This document shows positions 44,818 through 56,186 of a stretch of 64,000 nt of DNA, in pieces. The stretch's first letter is position 1. Each line of letters opens with the position of its first letter. Below the pieces are notes generated by a model. The model saw only the letters and a program-made list of their open reading frames with translations. It had not been told where the DNA came from and made no database searches. The position numbers and the translations under genes were made by a program. Source of the stretch: Setoptus koraiensis. Its lineage: Eukaryota; Arthropoda. The DNA is taken from positions 15,438,001 through 15,502,000 of the forward strand of contig CM106586.1 in assembly GCA_048013815.1 (NCBI GenBank). The letters run 5' to 3'.

Positions 44818-46642
44818 CTAAGTTGAGATATCGGAATGGCCTTGGGATTTGTTGGACAATTCAACTGTCGGTATGGTCTGGGTTAAGTCTTCCTCGTCTG
44901 GCTTTATGCACAAAGTTAGCTTCTGTATAAAAGTACTAACATTATCTATAGATTTCTGGTAGAGTTTTGGCTTCTCCTTCCAGTTGTAAGTGAGATAATA
45001 AACTGGAATACCAAATGAAAGTATACTTATTGCAACGACTGCGCCCCAAAAGTTTGCATAAATAGGTAAACAGATCAATAAGATGGATACAAGCAAATAT
45101 AATATTGGTAATATTAGGCTCACTCTGAGCGGACGCGATATGTCTGGGTACTTGTAGCGCAACATGATCACAGTTGATACTGACAATGCCGAGAATGAAG
45201 CCTCTACCAATACTAGATAGTTGATTAGATTGTGAATTCTCGTTGTTGACAAATATATCAATGATAGAGCGCCCAAAAATAACAAACTTGGAACGGGACT
45301 CAAACGATTCACACTTATCATTGATAGAATGTCTGGCAAGTGACCTTGGCGAGCTCCAACAAACAATATTCTTGAAGAAGAGAATATGGCCGCATTCAAA
45401 CCACTCGTTGTAGATAGGGCCACAGCAATTGGCATCACCCATCGGAAATAGCCCAAGACTCTGTCACCAAAAGTGACAGCGATAGCGTTTGAATCAAGAA
45501 TTTCCGCCGGTGTCAACACGGTAAAGTACGATATATTTGTTAAAACATATATAACAGTTACCATAAACATGGATATAGTTATTGCTCTTGGGAGATTGAC
45601 AAGTGGATTCTTGAGTTCCTCCGTAACAAAGTTGAGTGCATTCCTGAATAGTTCATGTCATTAGATTTGTACAGGGTGTGAAGATGAGCTTACAATTTCT
45701 TTTTTTTTTATATATATATATTTATATTGGATAGTTAAGCTACGAATAGAGGATCAAAATAACTTGTCAATCGTCTTGTCTCATATTTCTGATAATGATC
45801 TGAATTGTCAAAGCGGCACTCTCTCTCTCTCTCTCTCCCTCCCTCTCTTACTTACCATCCAGAATAGCAGTATATACCCGAGTAGAATGCAACGGCCAAA
45901 TGTCCTAAATCTGTCTGCGAATTATCCATCAACTTGTGATAGGTGAGATTATCGACTTTTCCTGCGATTGGTCCAATGATATAACCATTAGTCAATCTTG
46001 GTTGATCTGTCTAGATTAAGCAGTTTAGTCATTTTAGATTGATAACTTACCTATAATAATATAGTATATTCCAAAGAGAATTATTAAAAATAGAGCAAGC
46101 AGTTTGGCAAATGTAAATGAATTCTGAATCCTAAGAGACCATTTGACACTAATACAATTGACTGAAATTAGGGTCACCAAAATGAACACTGCCACAAGGC
46201 GAACGGCATCCTCAGGTAATGGACAATCGAGATAGATTGGTTGCAATAGATAATTGGCAAACGTTAATGCCGCTACGGCATTTCCACCGGGAATAATAAT
46301 CATAACAGTTACCCATAAAAATAAAAATGAAGGCAATGATCCATAGGCCTTGTTTATGTAAGAATAATCACCACCTGATTCTGGCATACAAGTTCCTAGT
46401 TCCGCAAAACATTGAGCGCCTAACCAAGACAGTAGTCCACATAAAGCCCAGACAATAATCGCTACACCAGGTGATCCAGCTTCACTAAGTACCCCCTTGG
46501 GAGTCACAAATATACCCGAACCAATAATAACACCTACGATGATAGATACACCTTCTAATAGTCCTAATTGTCTTTTTAGTCGAACCTTGGTCGAGTTGGG
46601 ATTCTGGTCAACAAGCTCGGTATTTGTGTAACTATTAGTCAT
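44818..46642 (-). CDS. SLC7 L-type amino-acid transporter light chain
   Basis: Three exons, 46642-46051, 46006-45856 and 45643-44818, joined by GTAAGT donors and CAG/CAG acceptors into 522 residues; phases agree throughout. The first intron is only 44 bases. Typical LAT/y+LAT/b0,+AT light chain: LKRQLGLLEGVSIIVGVIIGSGIFVTPKGV forms TM1 with the GSGIF substrate-binding break, followed by PESGGDYSYI. Exon 2 ends GIYCYSGW and exon 3 begins NALNFVTEELKNPLVNLPRAI, the family signature around TM6. About 12 hydrophobic segments. Exchanges neutral or cationic amino acids at the plasma membrane, usually disulfide-linked to an SLC3 heavy chain. The conserved cysteine for that link is expected before TM4 (YLDCPLPEDAVR), and one is present there. 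The exact paralogue cannot be assigned. Confidence 0.93.
46007..46050 (-). other. 44-bp intron in the SLC7 gene
   Basis: Donor GTAAGT after ATAG; acceptor ctagacAG before ATCAACC. Reading through it meets a stop (KLSI*). Removing it restores the LAT-family sequence ...IIIGDQPRLTNGYIIGP. Very short for an animal intron. Confidence 0.85.
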
Positions 46643-49600
46643 TGTCGCACCTGTTCGATCGCAGTTGATTGATTTTTTTCTGTTAATAACTGGACAAGAA
46701 TATACTCGCTCAGATTCATATAAATAGAATAGTAGTGGGTTGCTAAATTGCTCTGTAAAATCACTCGCAAATCACGAGAATATCATCAATCTTGAGATGT
46801 TTACGAATCAAACGCGAATCGCAAAATGCTGTTGTGACTAATACAGTTGTACTCAAAAGATTTGTGGTGTGCTTTCATTAATAGTTACAGACCACGAAAA
46901 AGTGTAATACAAATCATGTAACATGCCAAGAAAACAGATGAGCAAAACAGTATGACATGATACTTAACTAAATTAAGATTGTCACATATTTGATTTGCTC
47001 CACATAACAATCTCAATTAGACGATCGTGGTAGCATGGTTCCGATACAACAAAGTATTACAATATTTGTCGTTTATGTTGTGACTTATTAGGTCAATATA
47101 CTTCTTATAGTCAGCACTGGGTGACACAAGTTGAACATGATTGGTTGATCGTATCACCTACATTACGCTAGTATAACTGACACATTGAGATCAATTTACA
47201 CATGTTAATGAACAATCCACAAGTGAAATAATTGATTTAGATCCTCATTGTGTCATCATCGAAACAAAAAAAAACAACTCGAGGCCCAACAGATCCTTTG
47301 ACGCCGACTCAATAAACTCAACAATACTATGTGACCTTCTTAATTAAGCCTGTGATGACATGATGATTGACAGTTATCTAGAAAGTTATATTCTAAGATC
47401 TCTCTAGAGTAAATATGAACTGATCATGAAGTATCTTAGATTTTTTTACTGCTGAGCTTTCATCGAGATAGATTGACGCTAATTAACTTACCAAATTCAT
47501 TCGAATATGGGAGTACTTGAAACTAAATTTTTGTTGCCAAGCTACGATGTTTTTTTTAAGACTTATTGATTATAAAAAACTGACATTGAGCTGACAGAGC
47601 GGGATCGTAAACTCTAGCATAACATTTTAAGTCTGTTGACTCGAACTCAGCGTGAAAAACTTGGCCGATCTAGTAACAAGTAAACGAGGGAGCTGATATC
47701 TCAAATTATCCGTCAACTGATATGCACTTATGAATCTAAGGCCTCTTCCTAACTATGTCAAGGATGTTATATGACTCTCATCTTTACTATTGCATTCGGA
47801 GTTTTGAATAATGAAGCTAATATATGAGTAGTACTAGCGCCTGCAGTCGTTTCATAACACGAATATAACCTTTGATAGTTCATCGAGGGGTTATGCAATT
47901 GTTTAGTCATTTACAGTCAACGATTATCGAACAGGTATTTCATTTAGTCTAGACAGTCTACAGTTAGACGCGATGATACGCATCATCGCTAATAAAATAA
48001 TAGTTACCCTTGGATGCAAAATCCATGTTATGTAATTTGATGTATGATCAGATCATGGTAACTAGATACATGAAAGGACTGTCGCTATGCAGTAAAATAT
48101 TCTCGTTTCAAAGTTGTTACTAGCCGAAGTTTTGTTTCCAACCACTCTCATTATTATCAATACATCAGATATTGCAGTCACGCTACATTTGCAAGATATT
48201 AGGAAGATTACAATGAGCGTTACAAGTGTCCTTGATGTTTTCCTTGCATCAGAGAGTGCTATCTATGTAATGAAACACATGTTGATATCGTTGAAGTAAA
48301 CATACGATTGTATCAGCAATTCTGTGAGCTCAAAATTCGAGAACAGCAATCACCCCAATGAATGGTTACTAAGATCATGAGATTTTCAGAATTGAGTTGG
48401 CAACCATAGTCTAATATCGGCAGCTTGCTGATCAATTATATATTAATATCCTGATTAATAGTTTCTTTTTAAGTGATCGGCTTTGTGAGCTTTGGAGTTT
48501 TTACTCCTTCACTCAACTATGATAAAGAACGTCCAAAGCAAGCTGCTCGCGAGAGGGAGACAAAGCAAACAATTTTTATATAAATTATCGAATAATATCT
48601 GCCTGATTTGAGTGATCATCCTGGCATCAGGACTTCTCGGATTGACTCTCCTGGTATCACAGTCAGAACATTTCGTTATTGAAGGCACAACTCATTCGAT
48701 TCGTACATGTAGAGGATCGATTGATTTATTGAACCATCTAACAGGAGAACGCGCGAGAGTATGTCCCATGTCACAAACATTACGAACTTATACATTCGAT
48801 ACTTTTCGAGCGGTCGGATATATGGTTTTACATGAATACAAGATTAATATTGGATATTCTAAGTTATGAAAGTCAAAAGAGTTCAAAACGCCAACTATAG
48901 ATGGTGAATTAGATGCGAGTTGAGAATAGGTACCGATGTGACGCAATATTGAACAGAGACGATGACAGATGGTATTATAGAAGGAAAATCTTTTTTTCGC
49001 GACTATTTCGAACATACAGGAACTTGTGTTTCGCTTCACTAGTGCATCGACGTGGCTAATGTTTTTTTGAGAGTGCAACTTGAGTAAAAATCACTGAAAA
49101 CAGGTTTTTTCCGTACAGATTCAATGTGTTTGACGACTTTAATCCAGCAATCTTTATCCCAAAGAGCTGTAACATTTATAAACTTGAACTGGTGAGGTCC
49201 GTTGTCTAGTTGTCGAACATGCTCTATTATTGTGCGGCAATGAGCTAGCTTTATGTCGGCTGCACATTACATTCTTTCGCCACAAATAATGAATAATCTC
49301 ATGTGTTTCTATCAACAAATGTTGAAGGGGAGAAAAAACCATCAGTTTATCATCAGTGCCTTGTTTAGAAACTGTGGACACCCTCGGTTGATATTATTCT
49401 CCAGGTTTTGCCAGTACGTTTCGAATTTGCACACTTCGAAATCCTCGAATCTCACCGAATCCCCAAACAGAGGAGAAAACTGAGGGGAGATTCTCGATGA
49501 TGGGAGATTGTTTCTTTCTGTTGTCTCTATCGAACGGCAACATGTTGACAACAGGTGTGCAGCAGGTCTCCCTGCTGCACCATTCATTTCTCCCTGCACA

Positions 49601-49857
49601 CCACGGTAAGAGGAAAGTGTGCTTTCAGGGCGAAAAGAAACATTTGGATGCAGAAGAAACATTGTCGATCATCAGGGTATTTTTAGAGTCCAGCACACAA
49701 TAAACAATGTTCATCTAGAAAATAAATAAATGCTATTATCTTCGACGGTCGCCATTCGGAAATAATGTAAGGCCACCATTACGATCTTCATTCATATTTG
49801 GATTGCACAAAAGGATAACTAATCTCAGGCACGACGTTTGGATGAAAATCTCATGGA
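46643..49857. other. Gene-free stretch of 3.2 kb
   Basis: No conserved protein seen. A TATA-like tttatataaat lies at about 48574-48585. It is followed by an ATG-less frame (48612-48869) with a hydrophobic start, IILASGLLGLTLLVS, then a short cysteine-containing region ending in a stop. It looks like an eroded or incompletely spliced secreted-protein gene and is not supported as a CDS. The 49.1-49.7 kb region has only short frames. Confidence 0.45.
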
Positions 49858-51003
49858 ATGGACAACATAGATAATACTGTCGATGTTTTGAAGAAACTAT
49901 TCACGCGATATGAGGCCTTCGTACGGCTCAATCCACGTCTGGCCGCCGAATTAGAAGGCATCATCAGGTGGTCCTCCTATTTGGTGGCAACTAGAAAATC
50001 TCCCGTCTTAGGCGAACTATTATCATCTGGTGCTAATCTATTGCAATTATGTAATGACATACTCTTAAGACAGGCCACCAATAAATTAAAACTAGATTTC
50101 CAAGATCATGCCGTCAAATTGAGAACCTGTCTATCTGTTGTGCAAAGTCTAGAGTTGTTGGCCGAAATTTACATGCGTGACACCTATGGTAATCTAGGCA
50201 GATGGATTATAATAACTGTTATACAAATCACAAAAGCAACCATTAAGTTAACTCTGTTGATGGTTTATGATGAAGGCATCACAAAATCTCAATCTATAGT
50301 ACCACTAGATAGATTACATTACTCAGAAATACTCAAATTACAAGATGGCCAAGACCAAGTCGATGATGAACAACAACCACAACCGGGTCCATCCACATCG
50401 GGCAATGCTCAAGCCAAATCGGTAGTCCTCAAGACAAGTGGACGCAAGATGAGAACCATACAAAATTCACCGCCCAAAGGCTCAAGATTTCTACAATCAG
50501 AGAGTTCAAACTCGACAAGTGCCGTGGCGCAACTAAGAAAACAGCGCCTTACCATGTTGCTCAATAGGTATCGTGATGACAAGTCGGCTAAATTATCTGA
50601 TAAACAACTATATGGAGAGTTGTTACACATCACTAGACCAATTGTGCACCTTATACTAATGGGGTCGTTTGGACCGCAGTCTTGGTTGGCTTATGCCACG
50701 TCATTTGCAATGGATGTGTCTAGTTTGCAATTGATACGAACACCGGATCCGCTCTCGTACAAACAACCTAGAAATCCTTATGAATTCAATCTAAATGAAA
50801 GAATTGAGCTTGGTCAGCGAGTGTCCTCATTGTTGTTGTATATGCTCAGATCACCATTCTTTGATAGATACACCAAACAACGTGCATTGGAGGGAATAGC
50901 CTCAACTGCCGATAGTATACCCATATTTGGTAGATTTTTGGCCACTTTCGTAAACTATATACCAGAGTGGCAAAAAGATTATTTCAGGATTTGGAGCGAA
51001 TAA
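49858..51003 (+). CDS. PEX16: Peroxin-16, peroxisomal membrane biogenesis factor
   Basis: 381 residues in a single exon (vertebrate PEX16 about 336-346). PEX16 inserts in ER and peroxisomal membranes, recruits PEX3 and so brings in PMP-laden PEX19. Family stretches: N-terminal RYEAFVRLNPRLAAELEG, EIYMRDTYGNLGRWIIITVIQ, the linker RKMRTIQNSP, then ELLHITRPIVHLILMGSFG, LLLYMLRSPFFDRYTKQ and the end YIPEWQKDYFRIWSE, which aligns with vertebrate YLPTWQKIYFYSWG. An extra low-complexity linker (about residues 165-235, DDEQQPQPGPSTSGN) accounts for the added length. An AATAAA signal lies at 51165-51170. Confidence 0.95.
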   Translation: MDNIDNTVDVLKKLFTRYEAFVRLNPRLAAELEGIIRWSSYLVATRKSPVLGELLSSGANLLQLCNDILLRQATNKLKLDFQDHAVKLRTCLSVVQSLELLAEIYMRDTYGNLGRWIIITVIQITKATIKLTLLMVYDEGITKSQSIVPLDRLHYSEILKLQDGQDQVDDEQQPQPGPSTSGNAQAKSVVLKTSGRKMRTIQNSPPKGSRFLQSESSNSTSAVAQLRKQRLTMLLNRYRDDKSAKLSDKQLYGELLHITRPIVHLILMGSFGPQSWLAYATSFAMDVSSLQLIRTPDPLSYKQPRNPYEFNLNERIELGQRVSSLLLYMLRSPFFDRYTKQRALEGIASTADSIPIFGRFLATFVNYIPEWQKDYFRIWSE

Positions 51004-51164
51004 ACTATACTTTCTATTGGGGGATATTACAATACAAACGCATAATGTATCGAGCTACAACTAATCATTCCTGGCTATAAATGGTAACATCTTTTGTAAT
51101 TTGAGCTATTACTAAATATATTTCACATAACAATATATAGCTTGAATGTATTTTATCTTGATAG

Positions 51165-51170
51165 AATAAA
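51165..51170 (+). terminator. PEX16 polyadenylation signal
   Basis: AATAAA 162 bases after the PEX16 stop and only 32 bases before the convergent 3beta-HSD-like stop (51202). Confidence 0.5.
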
Positions 51171-51201
51171 TTCTTCGCTGGTATAAAGCAAGATCTCCTA
51201 A

Positions 51202-52492
51202 CTATAATTTGAGTTCATTTTTATACCATTCAATGGAGAGTTTTTTCGACGTTTCGGCATCGAAAATGGGCTCATAATCGAGTCTTAGGCTGGCTTTGGT
51301 TCTATTGAAAAAGTAGGTGTTGCAAATGAATGTCGTTTTCTCCGGCGTAACATACTCATCCCAACAAGATATGTCTTCAGCTTTCTTGTTCCTCTTGTCA
51401 AAAAGTTTGAATACGTCGGTCATGACAAAGAAGTCCTTGAAAAAGAAATACACTACCAGAAACATCCACACCAATAGATAAGGATAGGCAGGTTCTGTCA
51501 GAGTGAAATTCTTGCATTTGAGATACGGTGCCAAAAATTCATAAGGATCGCATATTGGAGTGTCATCCGTGACATAAAATTCTGTTTATTTGTTATTTGA
51601 AGGATCAGGGTTTTAATTGTTTAATAATGAGCTGCAAAGTGTATTAGTCGACGAACAGTGAATTGTATTACCAGCACTTACCTTCTCCCGATATTGATGG
51701 ATCACGTAGCGTCTTTTGTCGGGCTTTCAAACAAGCCCAAGCTGCATTGCCAGCATAAATAGGTTGCTGTCTTATCCAGACATGGTCTAGTTTTCTCAAT
51801 TTACCCCCAAATATCTTTGCGATCTTTAAGATATGGCTAACAAAATGTCTATCATGTTCACCATATATTGGCGGCAATCTGATAATGATTGCATTCAAAC
51901 TGTCGTGCTTAGATTGATCACGTTGAGATAGATTGGATAATTTGGAGTTGCTGTAACGTCGAACTGTCTGTTCTGCTTCATACTTACTTCTTGAACTAAT
52001 TCCGAATAAAAATTTGTTGACCTTGGGTGTTGTATGCTCAGTAGCGTAATAGATGGCTTCGTTGGACATACAGGCCTCAATTGACGAGACATGTATGAAA
52101 CTGGGGACGGCATATTTCACTGCCGCCTTCAATAGATTTTCTGTTCCCTGAATATTGGTTGATTCAAGCAATTGCTCTTCTTGGTTTCTATTGAAATCTA
52201 TTACTGCTGCACAATGAATAATACTAGTGGCCCCTTGGACTATCTTTTCAACGACGTTTATATCCCTTACATCGCCAATTGTCCACGATATTTTAATTTT
52301 TTTGTTAATTTTTGCTGCTTGATCTTGCGATTCTTCCAGTTTCTTTATTGAAGACAGTTTGCTGGAATCTACTAGATCTAGGCATCGTATCTCTTTGATT
52401 TCTTCATCTTTGGTCAGCATCAGCTTGAGGATATGTTGCCCTAAGCAACCACAGGCTCCTGTTAAAACAACACATTGATCTGACGATGGCAT
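51202..52492 (-). CDS. 3beta-hydroxysteroid dehydrogenase/isomerase-like protein
   Basis: Exon 1 52492-51682 and exon 2 51581-51202 (GTAAGT donor, aaacAG acceptor, 100-bp intron) give 396 residues; the join creates GEGEFYVTDDTPICDPYEFL, the family's (Y)DDTP block. The Rossmann start is VVLTGACGCLGQHILKLML. Family strings SIIHCAAVIDF, STNIQGTENLL, IIIRLPPIYGEHD and VGNAAWA-like YAGNAAWA are present. A hydrophobic segment in exon 2 (YLLVWMFLVVYFFFKDFF) is the usual membrane anchor of ER 3beta-HSDs. In the YxxxK catalytic motif the Lys and following xxAE are present (SSRSKYEAEQTV), but Ser sits where the catalytic Tyr is expected. Substrate is unknown; it may be a sterol or an inactive relative. 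Confidence 0.88.
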
Positions 52493-54312
52493 AATTTGAT
52501 GGATGACTAAAAACCCGAGGAAAGTTTTCTACTATCAGACAAGCTATTGATCTTATTGGTTTGGACGCTGTGGCAACACACGACTACATGAGAGTGGTAA
52601 TCATAATTCAAATGATGATAATGACAATGACTTTATGTGTCCACTAAAATACGACTCGAGAAAGAGAAAGTTATTTAGCCTTGAATAAACATATACATGT
52701 GTAAGGCTTTCGATTTTCTCGTAAAACAAATGTGTCCATTTAAACGTATTGATCAAGCGTAAATACAGCAATAGCGCTGCTAGAATTACAGGAATATTGA
52801 TTGAAAAAGTTGATTTTAGCACCAGTCGTTTTTGGCAACTTTAGAGAAGTGGCAAAAATACAATTCAAACAAACAAAGTTGGCAAGCTTGTTCCACCGTC
52901 CACATAACTATGTGAGATTGTGTGTGTGTGTTTGTGTGGGAGTCTCTGGACAGTTTTGCAATTCTTTACCCAACCATTTTTTATTGAATAACTACAAATG
53001 TTAAGGTGAGTAATTTTACACTTTAGCAAGCTTAGTCAGCCGGACTTGATTCGTTGGTTGGACAATACCAATTGTTCGCGCAACGGTAAGCATAAGCGCC
53101 AACAACAACAGATAACAATGGAGTTTATTCATGGATCTAATCAATGATTTCCTTTAGTTGACCCCGCTACCACACTCGACCGGATAAGAGAGAAAGGGAC
53201 ATTTCAAAGTCATTGAACGATGTAGATAACAAGCCCTTTTATCGTGCAACATTGTTAAGAGAATGTTTTCCTTTTCTATCGCCAACTACAACAATTATAC
53301 AACCAACGACAATAATGATAACAAAGTAATTTACATCTTATTAAACGAGCGACATGTACGGTTTATAAGTTGAAAGTTGATCTTGGCGTGTTTTCAAACT
53401 CCACTGTGAACAAGGAGCACAAATTAAGCGTGATTAAGTTTTGTTTCGGATTGTATTTTGTTTATCCACAACTGATGACAAAGCAACTGATGACAAAATT
53501 ACTTTCAAGAGTCACCAAAATCAGTATAGATGGCTAGCAGTTTCTTAGATTATAACGGCTACGTTGGGGCACAATTTTTGTACGATATGCCCAGATTGAG
53601 GGTTCCTGTTTATACGTTTATCCATAAACAAAGTGCATCTGGAGTGTTTACTCTATTGTTGAGATCGCAGGATTGCTCTGTTACAACAGATTGATTATAG
53701 AAACTGTTGGAAACTAGCATACGAACATGACTGGGCAACAAGGCAGAACACCAGATGGAACAGAATCAATTGCACGCAAAATCATCCTCACATGCTAGTT
53801 AGCTAAAGATGAGGATATTTCCAGGAGTTAGCGGGAATCAAGGAAACTAAGACATCTTTTCATGTTGTTTAAACGATACGAACGTTGGAAGATATCTTCG
53901 ATTAAAGATACAAAACACAAAAGTTACGCGTTCTTCACGTCTTTCTTGGATTCTAGTTGACAAGAAACCTTTGAAGGTAGATTTTATTTCGTAAACTCAT
54001 CCTTTTTCGTTTACTCTCATTAACAAAGAAGCGACAACATTATTAATAAAATGTATCAACAGTGCATCATGATATTGATGACAATAACAGTGTATTACGG
54101 TGTATCGATGGTGTATATTTGGTATTTACATTGAGCGATGCGAAACTCTACTTAGGATGTGGTCTTGAGTCATCGTGGCATCAATTCATTACTAACCTTG
54201 TTGAAAATCACTGTAAAACAACAGTGTAAAACTTACATTCATTGACCAATAGTTAGACTCGTAGTTGGCACGCATTAAGACTATTTCACTTAATTAGGGT
54301 TGCCTATTGCTA
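52493..54312. other. Gene-free stretch of 1.8 kb
   Basis: Upstream region of the 3beta-HSD-like gene and 3' flank of the MFSD6-like gene. There is a short TG run at about 52919-52938. No coding sequence was recognised. Confidence 0.55.
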
Positions 54313-56186
54313 TCATGATGCTTGTTTTTCTGTAGGCATTGCCTTTGGAAACACTGCTCTATAGTGAGGTGGTTGTTCTTTGTTAACTTCCATATTGCGT
54401 CCATGTATTACAACATTGCTACTAGAATTGCGCAAATTGAAAACTTTCGGTATCAGATCAATGCTCAAATTGATTAGAGCGGCGGAAAATCCCACGGCAG
54501 CGCCGGTGTTCCACAATGTATAGAAACCAAGTTTAGTAGATATCAGACCAGCCAAGAAGGCGCCCACTCCTATACCTAGACCCTCCATACAGGCGCCCAT
54601 TAATCCTGTCATTGTAGCTCTCAAGCAACCTCTAATGTGTTCCTCGTTGGCATCAGTAACCCAGCCTCGACGTTTAAGTTTAGGTATGAATTCATCCACC
54701 ATTAGAGAGTATTTAGTTCCGGCTTCATTCAGAACACAATAAAACAATCCGAACGAAGGACCTTGTAGTGCCTCTGTGAGTATGACAAAATAAATACTCA
54801 CATAAGGAAGGAAATTTGCGTAGGCGAAACATCTCAAACCAATAGAGAACAATGTTAAGGTCATATTAGCATTCAGACCGAATATTTCCATCATTTTTGG
54901 CGCTAGCAAATATATTATCACCTCTCCGCATATACTCTGGGCCAACATGCATAATGTGGAAACAAATTCAAATTCTTTCTCATCCTTGGTGATCGTCTCT
55001 TTGATGTAGTCGTTTTCGAAATTCCATATACAAGATTGAACTAATCCGTAGGCCGTAAACAAAATCAAGAATCTTATCAGTGATTTGTGTTTACCCATGA
55101 TCAATTTCAGCAAGATCATCTGAATCTTCAGGTTGCTCGGCTGCTTTATGTCGCCCAAGCCATCCGAGTTTATATTGAGATCGGCCTCTGGAACAGCTGG
55201 ATCCTTGATATTTGTCATTTCCACCTGTGATTTAGAAGGTAAATAACACATGATATTCAAGTTGTGATATTGATTGATTGATTGGAGGAGCTGTTAATTA
55301 TGTTGAGTATAAGAATGAGTGACTCACTTTAACAATCCAATTTGGTAATGTGTCACGATTAGTGTTGGTAATTTTTTTCGCGGGTGGCGAGAGAGTGGGA
55401 TTGTCCCCATTCGAAGTTTCGGTTACCTCCTTTGGCTTGGCAATGGGATCACCTGTCAACATGACAAAATCGTCTTTCTTTCTCCAGAATGTTATTATGA
55501 GCATGTCCAAAATGCACACCACTATCAATATAAGTAAACCAGGCACTCTAAAAGGCAAGTGTTTAGTTTCACCAATAAGCATCAGCACCAGGGCACCCGA
55601 ACCCCAGCCGATGGTGCTCCACATTCGCAACAAACTATATGAGGTGTTATTCTTTCTTGCGTAGTTACATGCTAACGAATCAGTTAACGAAAACAATACT
55701 CCGGTCGACACATAGCCAATTGGTATGAGAATACATATGAAGAACCAGGCTATTGAGTCGGTGGTGCGTTGCTCCAAATCTAAAAAGAATGGTAATACAG
55801 CTAGACCGCCAAAGCCCATCATAAATGTGAACATAGTACCAACTAAGAATGTCTTATGGTTGTTGTAGGAATCGGCCAGTGAACAAACGGCGGGCTTTGC
55901 GATCAGAGTGAGGAAAGGCAATATCATGGCGAGATTGCCGAATTGCAAATTTGTCACATTGGAGTAATATTTGGCGTAAACACAGGTGTATCTAAATATA
56001 TATCATATTACATGATAGGCACAGTAGACGATAGTGTTTGTATACATGAGCGTGGAGTATGCAAATTAATAAACAATTAATTAACGGTATAATTAGTGGT
56101 GTGTTGATTATTTGTTTGCGTGGTACCTACGTGAAAATCGTGCTCAGCGATAAGCCAAATATGAAGAAATGGATCTTGAAAATCAT
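54313..56186 (-). CDS. MFSD6: MFSD6-like major facilitator transporter
   Basis: Three exons, 56186-56131, 55991-55328 and 55224-54313, with phase-consistent GT-AG introns of 139 and 103 bases; 543 residues. Major facilitator fold with about 12 membrane segments: N-half MIFKIHFFIFGLSL, LAMILPFLTLIAKPAVCSLADSYNNHK (the MFS loop 2-3 region with the (G)xLAD motif), a hydrophilic central loop at about residues 215-280 (EVTETSNGDNPTLSPPAKK), and a C-half beginning SLIRFLILFTAYGLVQSC. The order, the SLADSYNNHK loop and the QGPSFGLFYCVLNEAGTKY segment resemble the MFSD6/MFSD6L family. Substrate unknown. It is shorter than vertebrate MFSD6 (about 790), so an additional upstream exon is possible, although the first helix is present. 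Confidence 0.8.

Noticed and set aside
44942-45442. 166-codon minus frame
   Set aside because: Out-of-frame shadow of SLC7 exon 3.
48612-48869. Hydrophobic-start frame resembling a secreted protein, downstream of a TATA-like element
   Set aside because: Begins with GTG directly after an in-frame stop and has no ATG or clear upstream exon; possibly an eroded gene.
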